From: Pseudomonadota bacterium
GTDB lineage: Bacteria; Pseudomonadota; Alphaproteobacteria; Rhodobacterales; Rhodobacteraceae
Direction of reading: 5' to 3'
Length of the DNA stretch: 5,295 nt
Assembly (NCBI GenBank): GCA_022573605.1
Contig: JACZTQ010000231.1
Location: 1-5,295, forward strand
Position 1 is the stretch's first letter. Each line of letters begins with the position of its first letter. A model generated the notes under the pieces. The model ran no database searches. It was not told the origin of the DNA and saw only the letters and a program-made list of their open reading frames with translations. A program made the position numbers and the translations under genes. This document shows, one piece after another, positions 1 to 5,207 of this stretch.

Positions 1-100
1 GGGGATCCGGCCGCTGGGGTGATCGGGGGTGGCTTGCGCCGATGACTCATGACGACCCTTGCCGCGCAGCACCCGGCGGAACCGTTGCAAGCCTCCCCCC

Positions 101-130
101 CGACCCCCCTCCCAGAGGGAGTGGGGGGCG
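101..130. repeat. C/G-rich imperfect hairpin
   Basis: Positions 104-113 (a C run with one T) pair with 117-127 around the 3-nt loop AGA at 114-116. The stem has ten pairs, with T122 bulged out. Two more pairs (C101-G130 and G102-C129) form beyond an A-G mismatch. It resembles the short GC-rich intergenic palindromes common in proteobacteria. It has no T tract, so it is not a clear terminator. Confidence 0.6.
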
Positions 131-159
131 AAATCGGCGGGGGCGGCGCGATTGTCCCC

Positions 160-183
160 GGCGCAAACACGGGTTTTTGCGCC
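160..183. repeat. 8-bp perfect hairpin
   Basis: GGCGCAAA at 160-167 is the exact reverse complement of 176-183, with an 8-nt loop. A slipped pairing using AAAC (165-168) and GTTT (173-176) is also possible. The T run (174-178) lies inside the structure rather than after it, so a terminator role is not obvious. It sits five bases before the next hairpin. Confidence 0.55.
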
Positions 184-187
184 TGTT

Positions 188-212
188 CCAAAAGCTGCTG
201 TGCAACTTTTGG
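188..212. repeat. 11-position hairpin with one mismatch
   Basis: Positions 188-198 pair with 202-212 around a 3-nt loop (TGT). All positions pair except C195 against A205. Unlike its neighbours, this stem has an A/T block (AAAA pairing TTTT). It ends four bases before the large 40-bp inverted repeat, so the palindromes lie almost end to end. Confidence 0.55.
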
Positions 213-226
213 GCGCGCTCCACCAG

Positions 227-246
227 CCCACCCCTCCTCCCCACCC
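227..246 (-). other. Predicted G-quadruplex motif, left arm
   Basis: This is the mirror of the motif at 283-302: because the arms are perfect reverse complements, the minus strand of the left arm carries the same four G runs with 1-, 4- and 1-nt loops. The element therefore offers one quadruplex on each strand, about 36 nt apart. Confidence 0.6.
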
Positions 247-282
247 AACCACCGATCATCCACCGAGGTAACATCGGTGGTT

Positions 283-302
283 GGGTGGGGAGGAGGGGTG
301 GG
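283..302 (+). other. Predicted G-quadruplex motif, right arm
   Basis: Four G runs lie close together: 283-285, 287-290, 295-298 and 300-302, with loops of 1, 4 and 1 nt. This satisfies the usual G3+N1-7 pattern with short loops, which favours a stable fold. It lies wholly inside the right arm of the 40-bp inverted repeat, so quadruplex and hairpin would compete. Confidence 0.6.
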
Positions 303-310
303 CTGGTGGA

Positions 311-443
311 GCCGGAAATCCGTGAAACGGATTTCATCACGGGCAAAGACTCGCGCCGGAAATCCGTGCAACGGATTTCATCACGGGCAAAGACTCTCGC
401 CGGAAATCCGCATGGCGGATTTCGTCACGGGCTAAAGACTCGC
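311..443. repeat. Three tandem 44/45-nt units, each with a hairpin
   Basis: The units are 311-354, 355-398 and 399-443. Units 1 and 2 differ at only two of 44 positions. Unit 3 is more diverged and has one extra T (433). Each unit begins GCCGG and contains a 9-bp perfect stem with a 3-nt loop: 315-323/327-335, 359-367/371-379 and 403-411/415-423. Loops are GAA, GCA and ATG. In unit 3 the loop-closing T-A pair has become C-G by changes on both sides, so pairing is kept. Each unit also carries a GACTC (GANTC) site, at 348-352, 392-396 and 437-441. Units are directly adjacent with no unique spacers and no cas genes, so this is not CRISPR. It may belong to a dispersed REP-like family of this genome. 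Confidence 0.9.
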
Positions 444-479
444 GGCGGCCGCGTGACCCCGATCCGGCTCTCGAAGGGC

Positions 480-507
480 TTGCAATATCCGCCGCGCGGC
501 CTTATTT
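480..507 (+). promoter_or_regulatory. Candidate sigma-70-type promoter for rpoZ
   Basis: TTGCAA at 480-485 and TTATTT at 502-507 are separated by 16 nt and lie 43 nt before the rpoZ ATG. The -35 matches the consensus in four of six positions and the -10 is weak. The spacer contains the 10-nt perfect palindrome GCCGCGCGGC (491-500), which could be an operator or chance in GC-rich DNA. This is the most AT-rich spot between the repeats and the gene. Confidence 0.35.
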
Positions 508-538
508 CTCAGCCACTTCCGTCAACCGCCGCAGAACT

Positions 539-542
539 GGAG
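539..542 (+). promoter_or_regulatory. rpoZ ribosome binding site (GGAG)
   Basis: GGAG lies 8 nt before ATG 551. It decides the start: the in-frame GTG at 542 overlaps this site and so is unlikely to be used. Confidence 0.75.
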
Positions 543-550
543 TGCCGCTC

Positions 551-910
551 ATGGCCCGCGTCACCGTCGAAGATTGTGTCGACAAGGTTCCGAACCGTTT
601 CGATCTCGTCATGCTTGCCGCCCACCGCGCCCGCACCATCGCCGACGGCGCGCCGATCACCGTTGAGCGCGACAACGACAAGAACCCGGTGGTCGCGCTG
701 CGCGAGATCGCCGAGGAGACCATTAGCGTCGAGGAACTGCGCGAGCAGGCGATCGAGAGCCACCAGCGTTACGTCGAGGTCGACGAGCCCGAAGAGGACA
801 ACATGGCGCTGCTGATGGGCGGGTCCGAAAGTGCGCCGATCTCGACGCCCGACGATCTCGACGAGGAGAAACTCCTGCGCGCGCTGATGGCCGAGCAGAG
901 CCGAAAGTAA
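551..910 (+). CDS. rpoZ: DNA-directed RNA polymerase subunit omega
   Basis: This 119-residue protein is the omega subunit, which helps fold and assemble beta' in RNA polymerase. The start MARVTVEDCVDKVPNRFDLV and the later DNDKNPVVALREIAEETI (residues 41-58) are hallmarks of alphaproteobacterial omega. The N-terminal MAR segment is known in E. coli to form part of the ppGpp site at the beta'/omega interface, and it is intact here. The C-terminal half is acidic (VDEPEED, DDLDEEK) and longer than in E. coli (91 residues), as is usual in this class. ATG 551 is preferred over the upstream GTG because of GGAG at 539-542 and the conserved MARVT start. A terminator-like hairpin follows three bases after the stop, and rel is next, echoing rpoZ-spoT of E. 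coli. Confidence 0.96.
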   Translation: MARVTVEDCVDKVPNRFDLVMLAAHRARTIADGAPITVERDNDKNPVVALREIAEETISVEELREQAIESHQRYVEVDEPEEDNMALLMGGSESAPISTPDDLDEEKLLRALMAEQSRK

Positions 911-912
911 CC

Positions 913-969
913 AGCCAGAGCGTTACCGGTGATCCCCGGTTCACCGAAAACGCTCCGGCTTCTTTGTTT
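913..969 (+). terminator. Intrinsic terminator or attenuator after rpoZ
   Basis: Positions 913-924 pair with 949-960 (11 of 12 pairs, A917-C956 mismatched). After a 2x2 internal loop, 927-932 pairs with 941-946 around an 8-nt loop. The T-rich tract TCTTTGTTT follows at 961-969. The form is that of a rho-independent terminator. It could end an rpoZ transcript or only reduce read-through into rel. Confidence 0.75.
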
Positions 970-972
970 GCC

Positions 973-1016
973 GCGATTTCCGAGTCGCAAAGTGACGTCG
1001 CTTTGCTCGAAATCGC
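973..1016 (+). promoter_or_regulatory. Imperfect hairpin in rel leader
   Basis: GCGATTT (973-979) pairs with AAATCGC (1010-1016), CGA (981-983) with TCG (1007-1009), and GCAAAG (987-992) with CTTTGC (1001-1006), leaving a loop of TGACGTCG and small bulges at 980 and 984-986. No T tract follows. It starts four bases after the T tract of the preceding terminator-like hairpin and contains a GANTC site (982-986). Confidence 0.5.
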
Positions 1017-1025
1017 TCTAACGCA

Positions 1026-1052
1026 CCCGGCCCTCCTCAGCCCCGGGCCGGG
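1026..1052 (+). promoter_or_regulatory. GC hairpin just before the rel ribosome binding site
   Basis: CCCGGCCC (1026-1033) pairs perfectly with GGGCCGGG (1045-1052) around an 11-nt loop. It ends five bases before the GGAG at 1058-1061. CTCC at 1033-1036, at the stem-loop junction, is complementary to that GGAG, so an alternative fold could hide the ribosome binding site. Regulation by this means is an inference. Confidence 0.5.
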
Positions 1053-1057
1053 ACCAT

Positions 1058-1061
1058 GGAG
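1058..1061 (+). promoter_or_regulatory. rel ribosome binding site (GGAG)
   Basis: GGAG lies 7 nt before GTG 1069 and supports that codon as the start. The longer reading frame upstream would begin at TTG 964, inside the T tract of the terminator-like hairpin, which is implausible. Confidence 0.7.
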
Positions 1062-1068
1062 CCGGCCC

Positions 1069-3276
1069 GTGATCCGTCAGTTCGAACTTGTCGAGCGGGT
1101 CAGGGAGTACAACCCCAACACCGACGAGGCGCTGCTGAACCGGGCCTATGTGTTCGGCGCCCGGGCCCATGCCGAGCAGACCCGCCTCGGCGGCGGCCCG
1201 TTTTTCGGCCATCCGCTGGAAGTCGCGGCGATCCTGACCGAGCTGCGGCTCGACGACGCCTCGATCGTCACCGCGCTGCTGCACGACACCATCGAGGACA
1301 CCGCGGCGACCCGCGACGAGATCGCCCGGCTGTTCGGCGCCGAGATCGCCGACCTGGTCGACGGCGTCACCAAGCTGACCCAGCTCGAGCTGACCTCGAG
1401 CGAGACCGCCCAGGCGGAGAATTTCCGAAAATTGCTGCTGGCCATGGCGGCGGATGTGCGGGTGATCCTGGTCAAGCTCGCCGACCGTGTCCACAACATG
1501 CGCACCCTCGACCCGCTGGCGCCCGACAAGCGCCAGCGCATCGCCCGCGAGACCATGGAGATCTACGCCCCGCTGGCCGGGCGCATGGGCATGCAGTCGA
1601 TCCGCGTCGAGTTGGAGGACCTGGCCTTCGAGGTGCTGAACCCCGAGGCGCGCACCTCGCTGATGCGCCGCTTCCTCAAGCTCAAGCGCGACACCGGCGA
1701 CCTGATCCCGCAGATCAGCGCCGAGATTACCGAAGTGGTCGCCGCCACCGGGGTCGGCGTCGAGGTGCAGGGGCGCGAGAAGCGGCCCTATTCGATCTGG
1801 CGCAAGATGGAGGAGAAGCAGACCAGCTTCTCGCAGCTCTCCGATATCTACGGCTTCCGCGTGCTGTGCGACGCCGAGGAGGACTGCTACCGGGCGCTGG
1901 GCGCGGTTCACCGCCACTGGCGCAACGTGCCCGGCCGCTTCAAGGACTACATCTCGGGGCCGAAGGCGAACGGCTACCGCTCGATCCACACCACCGTCTA
2001 CGGCGCCGGGGCGATGCGGGTCGAGATGCAGATCCGGACCCGCGCCATGCACGAGGTGGCCGAGACCGGGGTCGCCGCCCACTGGGCCTACAAGGACGGC
2101 CACCGGGCCCACAACCCGTTCGCCGTCGATCCCTTCGAGTGGCTGCGCGAGCTCGTCGAGCGGCTCGAGAAAGGCGACGAGCCGCAGGAGTTCCTCGAGC
2201 ATGTCAAGCTCGACATGTTCACCGACCAGGTGTTCTGCTTCACCCCCAAGGGCGACGTCGTCGGGCTGCCCCGGGGCGCCACCCCGATCGATTTCGCCTA
2301 TGCGATCCACACCAATGTCGGCGACCACTGCGCCGGCGCCCTGGTCGACGGGCGCCGGGTGCCGCTGTGGACCCGGCTGCGCAACGGCCAGCAGGTCGAG
2401 GTGATCACCGCCGAGGGCCAGACCCCGTCGCCGCACTGGGAGGACATGGCCCAGACCGGCCGGGCCAAGGCCGCGATCCGCCGGGCGCTGCGCGAGCGGC
2501 TGCGCGAGGAGCAGGCCGGGCTGGGCCGCGATCTCGCCGAGCAGAGCTTCGCCCGGGCCGGGCGCAGCGGCGGCAGGAAGGCGTTCGCGGCGGCGGCGGC
2601 CAAGCTGGGTTTTGCCTCGCTCAAGGCGATGCTGGTGAACCTGGCGAGGGGCGAGGTGACCGGGCGCCAACTGGTCGAGGCGGTCTATCCGAGCCAGCCC
2701 AAGGGCGCCGGTTCGACGCCGCCGGAGCCGGACTCCGCGAACACCCCGCCCAAGCCCATCGTGCGCGGCATAAGGCGCGGCGCGGCGATCCGGTTCTGCA
2801 CCTGCTGCTGGCCGATCCCCGGCGACCGGATCATCGGCCTGTCGCGCAAGGGCGGGGTGGTGGTGCATGCGATCTCGTGCCCGCTGCTGGCCGAATTCGA
2901 GGACGACCTGGAACACTGGCACGACCTGAGCTGGGACCCGGAAGCCTCGAAGAAGGCGAGCAACGTCGCCCGCATCGACCTGACCCTGGCCAACCAGCCG
3001 GGCACCCTGGGCACGGTGTGCTCGCTGGTCGGCGAACAGCAGGCCAATATCGACAATCTGGGCGTCACCACCCGCAAGCCGGATTTTTTCCTGATGAGCA
3101 TCGACCTCGAGGTCAGGGATGTGAAACATCTGAGCGATATCCTGACCGCACTCAGGGCGCAGAGCTTCGTCAACCAGGTCGAGCGGGCGATCACGCCGCC
3201 GGAGCACGAAGCCGAAGAGGCGGCCGGGGAGCAGCCGCGCCTGCCGCTGGGGTCGAGCCCGGCGCCGCGGAACTGA
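1069..3276 (+). CDS. rel: Bifunctional (p)ppGpp synthetase/hydrolase, Rel/SpoT type
   Basis: A 735-residue enzyme that makes (p)ppGpp from ATP and GTP/GDP and also hydrolyses it, setting the stringent response. The HD hydrolase domain comes first, with H48, H72-D73, E76-D77, D139 and N143 all in place, so hydrolysis should be active. The synthetase domain follows (about 230-350): R236, K238, K246, D259, Y303, H307 and E319 match the catalytic set of streptococcal Rel with a near-constant offset. RFKD at 290-293 is the RXKD form of bifunctional enzymes, not the EXDD form of RelA. Next come a TGS domain (about 384-445), the Cys/His zinc-finger region (C577, C579, C580, H600, C604) and a C-terminal ACT domain (about 631-706), then a Pro/Glu-rich tail. 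The GTG start gives MIRQFELVERV, typical of the family. Usually the only long RSH enzyme in alphaproteobacteria. Confidence 0.96.
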   Translation: MIRQFELVERVREYNPNTDEALLNRAYVFGARAHAEQTRLGGGPFFGHPLEVAAILTELRLDDASIVTALLHDTIEDTAATRDEIARLFGAEIADLVDGVTKLTQLELTSSETAQAENFRKLLLAMAADVRVILVKLADRVHNMRTLDPLAPDKRQRIARETMEIYAPLAGRMGMQSIRVELEDLAFEVLNPEARTSLMRRFLKLKRDTGDLIPQISAEITEVVAATGVGVEVQGREKRPYSIWRKMEEKQTSFSQLSDIYGFRVLCDAEEDCYRALGAVHRHWRNVPGRFKDYISGPKANGYRSIHTTVYGAGAMRVEMQIRTRAMHEVAETGVAAHWAYKDGHRAHNPFAVDPFEWLRELVERLEKGDEPQEFLEHVKLDMFTDQVFCFTPKGDVVGLPRGATPIDFAYAIHTNVGDHCAGALVDGRRVPLWTRLRNGQQVEVITAEGQTPSPHWEDMAQTGRAKAAIRRALRERLREEQAGLGRDLAEQSFARAGRSGGRKAFAAAAAKLGFASLKAMLVNLARGEVTGRQLVEAVYPSQPKGAGSTPPEPDSANTPPKPIVRGIRRGAAIRFCTCCWPIPGDRIIGLSRKGGVVVHAISCPLLAEFEDDLEHWHDLSWDPEASKKASNVARIDLTLANQPGTLGTVCSLVGEQQANIDNLGVTTRKPDFFLMSIDLEVRDVKHLSDILTALRAQSFVNQVERAITPPEHEAEEAAGEQPRLPLGSSPAPRN

Positions 3277-3342
3277 GGGGGGAGCATTGCAGGGCATGGG
3301 GGCGAGGTTGAACGGCATGGATTCCGGGGCTGGACGGCGGAG

Positions 3343-3963
3343 ATGATCTTCAAGCGGCGTGACAAACCCCCTCTCATCGAGCGGCTGCGCGAGATCGTCT
3401 ATCCGCGCAAGGGCTGGTGGCGTGGCTTGGACTATCTCCGCAAGCGCCTGCACCGCCTGCCCGACAGCCCGCACCGCATCGCGCTGGGTTTTTCCTGCGG
3501 CGCCGCCGTCTCGTTCACGCCGTTCTTCGGGTTTCATATCGTCATCGCGGCGGCGGTGGCCTGGCTGCTGCGCGGCAACATCCTGGCCGCGGCCTTCGGC
3601 ACCATCGTCGGCAATCCGCTCACCTTCCCCTTCATCGCCGCGTTTGCGCTGGAGACCGGCTGGCGGATTCTGGGCACCAGTGCAGGCGCCGACGGGAGCG
3701 ATTTCTCGGTCGGCTGGCTGCTGGACAATATCGAGCATATTTTCCTGCCCTATCTGGTCGGCGGCATCCTGCCCGGGCTGTTTTGCGGTGTGGTATGCTA
3801 TTGGTTTATCGGCCCGATCGTGGCAGCCTATCAGGGCCGCCGGCGCCGGCGTCTGGCCGCGCGGGCCGAGGCCTGGCGCGCCGCCGCGTTCGAGGAGCAG
3901 GAGGCCTACAGACCCGATGACGGGGCCGATGACGGGGAGGAGGGTGACGATGACCGATCATGA
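3343..3963 (+). CDS. DUF2062 membrane protein
   Basis: A 206-residue protein of the DUF2062 family, whose function is not established. A basic N-terminus (FKRRDK, YPRKGWWRG) precedes the core SPHRIALGFSCGAAVSFTPFFGFH (42-65), the family signature. Hydrophobic stretches at about 46-76, 79-103 and 133-163 suggest three or more membrane segments, including GTIVGNPLTFPF (86-97). After the last segment come an Arg cluster (RRRRR, 166-170), expected on the cytoplasmic side, and a very acidic tail (about 192-204) encoded partly by a 12-nt direct repeat (3916-3937). ATG 3343 is the first start in frame. Its ribosome binding site is poor: the GGCGGAG just before it is too close, with a weak GGA at 3332-3334. 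It lies 66 nt after rel and overlaps pdxJ by 14 nt, so it probably belongs to the same operon. The neighbour relation does not by itself indicate function. Confidence 0.88.
   Translation: MIFKRRDKPPLIERLREIVYPRKGWWRGLDYLRKRLHRLPDSPHRIALGFSCGAAVSFTPFFGFHIVIAAAVAWLLRGNILAAAFGTIVGNPLTFPFIAAFALETGWRILGTSAGADGSDFSVGWLLDNIEHIFLPYLVGGILPGLFCGVVCYWFIGPIVAAYQGRRRRRLAARAEAWRAAAFEEQEAYRPDDGADDGEEGDDDRS
3938..3943 (+). promoter_or_regulatory. Strong pdxJ ribosome binding site (AGGAGG)
   Basis: A full AGGAGG lies 6 nt before ATG 3950, inside the codons for the acidic tail of the DUF2062 protein. It fixes the pdxJ start at 3950 and explains how the overlapping gene is translated. Confidence 0.85.
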
Positions 3964-4744
3964 GCGGGCGAGGCGTCCGCTGGGGCGGCTGCGCCTCGGG
4001 GTCAACATCGACCACGTGGCGACCATCCGCAACGCCCGCGGCGGCGCCCATCCCGACCCGGTCCACGCCGCCCGGATCGCCGAGGCGGCCGGCGCCGACG
4101 GCATCACCGCGCATCTGCGCGAGGACCGGCGCCACATCACGGACGCCGATATCGAGGCGCTGACGGGCATGCTGAGGGTGCCGCTGAACTTCGAGATGGC
4201 CGCCACCCCCGAGATGCAGGCGATCGCCCTGAAGCATCGGCCGCACGCGGTCTGCATCGTGCCCGAGAAGCGCGAGGAGCGCACCACCGAGGGCGGGCTG
4301 GACGTCGCCGCCGACGATAACCGGCTGGCCCATTTCATCACGCCCCTGCGCGAGGCGGGGTGCCGGATCTCGATCTTCCTCGCCGCCGACCGGCGCCAGA
4401 TCGAGGCCGCGCACCGGATCGGCGCACCGGTGATCGAGCTGCATACCGGGGCCTATTGCGACGCCCATAACGAGGGCCGGTTCGCCGACCGCGACGTCGA
4501 GTTGGAGCACCTGCGCGAGATGTCCGCCTTCGCCCATTCGCTGGGGCTGGAGGTCCATGCCGGCCACGGCCTGACCTTCGAGACCGCGGCCCCGGTCGCC
4601 GCGTTCCCCGAGGTGATGGAGTTGAACATCGGCCATTTCCTGGTCGGCGAGGCGATCTTCTCGGGCCTCGACAGCGCCATCCGGCGGATGCGCGAGCTGA
4701 TGGAGCGGGCCCGACGCGAGGCCTTCGGCGAGGGTGCCGCATGA
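3950..4744 (+). CDS. pdxJ: Pyridoxine 5'-phosphate synthase
   Basis: A 264-residue TIM-barrel enzyme that condenses 1-deoxy-D-xylulose 5-phosphate with 3-amino-2-oxopropyl phosphate to give pyridoxine 5'-phosphate, the ring-closing step of the DXP-dependent vitamin B6 route. Family motifs appear in order: GVNIDHVATIRNARGG (17-32), GITAHLREDRRHI (51-63), NFEMA (80-84), VPEKREERTTEGGLDV, ELHTG, AGHGL and ELNIGHFLVGEAIF. By comparison with E. coli PdxJ, the catalytic residues are H55, E82 and the His of GHGL (H206). The N-terminus is about ten residues longer than in E. coli (MTDHERARRPLGRLR); the AGGAGG at 3938-3943 supports this start. It overlaps the DUF2062 gene by 14 nt, and its TGA is shared with the ATG of a mini-ORF leading to acpS, an order conserved as pdxJ-acpS in many proteobacteria. 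Confidence 0.97.
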   Translation: MTDHERARRPLGRLRLGVNIDHVATIRNARGGAHPDPVHAARIAEAAGADGITAHLREDRRHITDADIEALTGMLRVPLNFEMAATPEMQAIALKHRPHAVCIVPEKREERTTEGGLDVAADDNRLAHFITPLREAGCRISIFLAADRRQIEAAHRIGAPVIELHTGAYCDAHNEGRFADRDVELEHLREMSAFAHSLGLEVHAGHGLTFETAAPVAAFPEVMELNIGHFLVGEAIFSGLDSAIRRMRELMERARREAFGEGAA

Positions 4745-4773
4745 TCTGCCCGGCGCATCGGTTCACCCCATGA
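4741..4773 (+). CDS. 10-codon bridging mini-ORF between pdxJ and acpS
   Basis: The frame reads MICPAHRFTP then TGA. Its ATG overlaps the pdxJ stop as ATGA (4741-4744), and its TGA overlaps the acpS start as ATGA (4770-4773). GAGGG at 4730-4734 sits 6 nt before its ATG, a fair ribosome binding site, whereas acpS has none visible. It may serve to deliver ribosomes to acpS rather than to make a useful peptide. Chance cannot be excluded for so short a frame. Confidence 0.35.
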   Translation: MICPAHRFTP

Positions 4774-5207
4774 TCATTGGCATCGGCTCCGACCTGGCCG
4801 ATATCCGCCGCATCGAGCGGACCCTGGAGCGCTTCGGGGAGCGCTTCATCCAGCGCGTCTTCACCGAGATCGAGCAGGCCAAGTCCGAGCGCCGGCGCGC
4901 CCGCGCGGCCTCCTACGCCAAGCGCTGGGCGGCCAAGGAGGCGTGCGCCAAGGCGCTGGGCAGCGGGCTGCGCATGGGGGTTGCCTGGCGCGAGATGGGG
5001 GTGGTGAACCTGCCCTCGGGCCAGCCGACCATGCGGATCACCGGTGGTGCTGCGGCCCGGCTGCAGGCGCTGGTGCCCGCGGGGCTGCACCCGCGCATCC
5101 ATGTCACCATCACCGACGACCACCCTTGGGCCCAGGCCTTCGTGGTGATCGAGGCGCTGCCCCCCGACGCGCCCGATCTCCGGCCTCCCCCGGCGGCGCA
5201 GCCTTGA
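4770..5207 (+). CDS. acpS: Holo-[acyl-carrier-protein] synthase
   Basis: A 145-residue phosphopantetheinyl transferase that moves 4'-phosphopantetheine from coenzyme A to the serine of acyl carrier protein, activating fatty acid synthesis. The start MIIGIGSDLADIRRIE carries the metal-binding D8, and WAAKEACAKALG carries E57, the two metal ligands of the family. Later conserved parts are GLRMGVAWREM, the G-rich segment before LHPRIHVTITDD and the closing strand AFVVIEAL. The core would end near residue 129; the Pro/Ala-rich tail (LPPDAPDL and on) is an extension. ATG 4770 is chosen because it gives the canonical N-terminus. GTG 4734 in the same frame would add 12 residues unlike the family. 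No Shine-Dalgarno sequence precedes 4770, so translation probably depends on ribosomes coming from pdxJ, 25 nt upstream. Confidence 0.95.
   Translation: MIIGIGSDLADIRRIERTLERFGERFIQRVFTEIEQAKSERRRARAASYAKRWAAKEACAKALGSGLRMGVAWREMGVVNLPSGQPTMRITGGAAARLQALVPAGLHPRIHVTITDDHPWAQAFVVIEALPPDAPDLRPPPAAQP

Larger units (their letters stand above)
217..312. repeat. Perfect 40-bp inverted repeat, 16-nt spacer
   Basis: The left arm 217-256 is the exact reverse complement of the right arm 273-312, with no mismatch over 40 bp; the spacer is 257-272. The left arm is pyrimidine-rich (runs of C broken by T and A) and the right arm is its G-rich partner. The right arm ends one base into the first unit of the tandem repeat at 311. 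I see no flanking target-site duplication and no transposase, so a small non-autonomous mobile element is possible but unproven. Transcribed, it would fold into a very stable hairpin, but there is no T tract after it. The lack of mismatches suggests recent origin or active homogenisation. Confidence 0.95.
1..550. other. Noncoding, repeat-rich region upstream of rpoZ
   Basis: No protein gene is supported here. Frames that stay open across it do so because the DNA is GC-rich and repetitive, and the translations are rich in Pro, Arg and Gly with no recognisable family. The 44/45-nt repeat units are not multiples of three, which also argues against coding. Any gene entering from the left would have to end within the first tens of bases; one frame stops at 20-22 and another at 43-45, but nothing identifies a product. 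The stretch 42-50 is a 9-nt palindrome centred on a GANTC site. The rest is a chain of hairpins and repeats listed separately, then about 100 nt of plain sequence (444-550) with the likely rpoZ promoter and ribosome binding site. Confidence 0.75.

Noticed and set aside
217..312. Insertion sequence or attachment site
   Set aside because: The inverted repeat has no transposase or integrase between or near the arms and no flanking duplication that I can see, so only a palindromic repeat is supported.
311..443. CRISPR array
   Set aside because: There are no unique spacers: the whole unit repeats end to end, only three times, and no cas gene is present.
445..452. GCGGCCGC palindrome after the repeat array
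   Set aside because: An 8-nt restriction-site-like palindrome is expected by chance in such GC-rich DNA and nothing else marks it as functional.
542..550. GTG 542 as the start of rpoZ
   Set aside because: It overlaps the GGAG ribosome binding site and would add three residues before the conserved MARVT start.
42..815. Long + strand open frame across the repeat region and into rpoZ
   Set aside because: It runs through 44/45-nt repeats that shift frame, through the 40-bp palindrome, and out of frame through rpoZ. The product is Pro/Arg/Ser-rich with no family features.
964..1068. TTG 964 as the start of rel
   Set aside because: It lies within the T tract of a terminator-like hairpin, would encode 35 residues unlike the family, and lacks a ribosome binding site. 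GTG 1069 has GGAG at 7 nt and gives the usual N-terminus.
1018..3738. 906-codon open frame on the - strand
   Set aside because: It lies antisense to rel and DUF2062, whose products are clearly conserved. Long antisense frames are expected in GC-rich codons, and its translation is low-complexity with no recognisable domain.
4734..4769. GTG 4734 as the start of acpS
   Set aside because: It would place 12 non-conserved residues before the canonical MIIGIGSDL, and GAGGG is directly against the GTG with no spacing.
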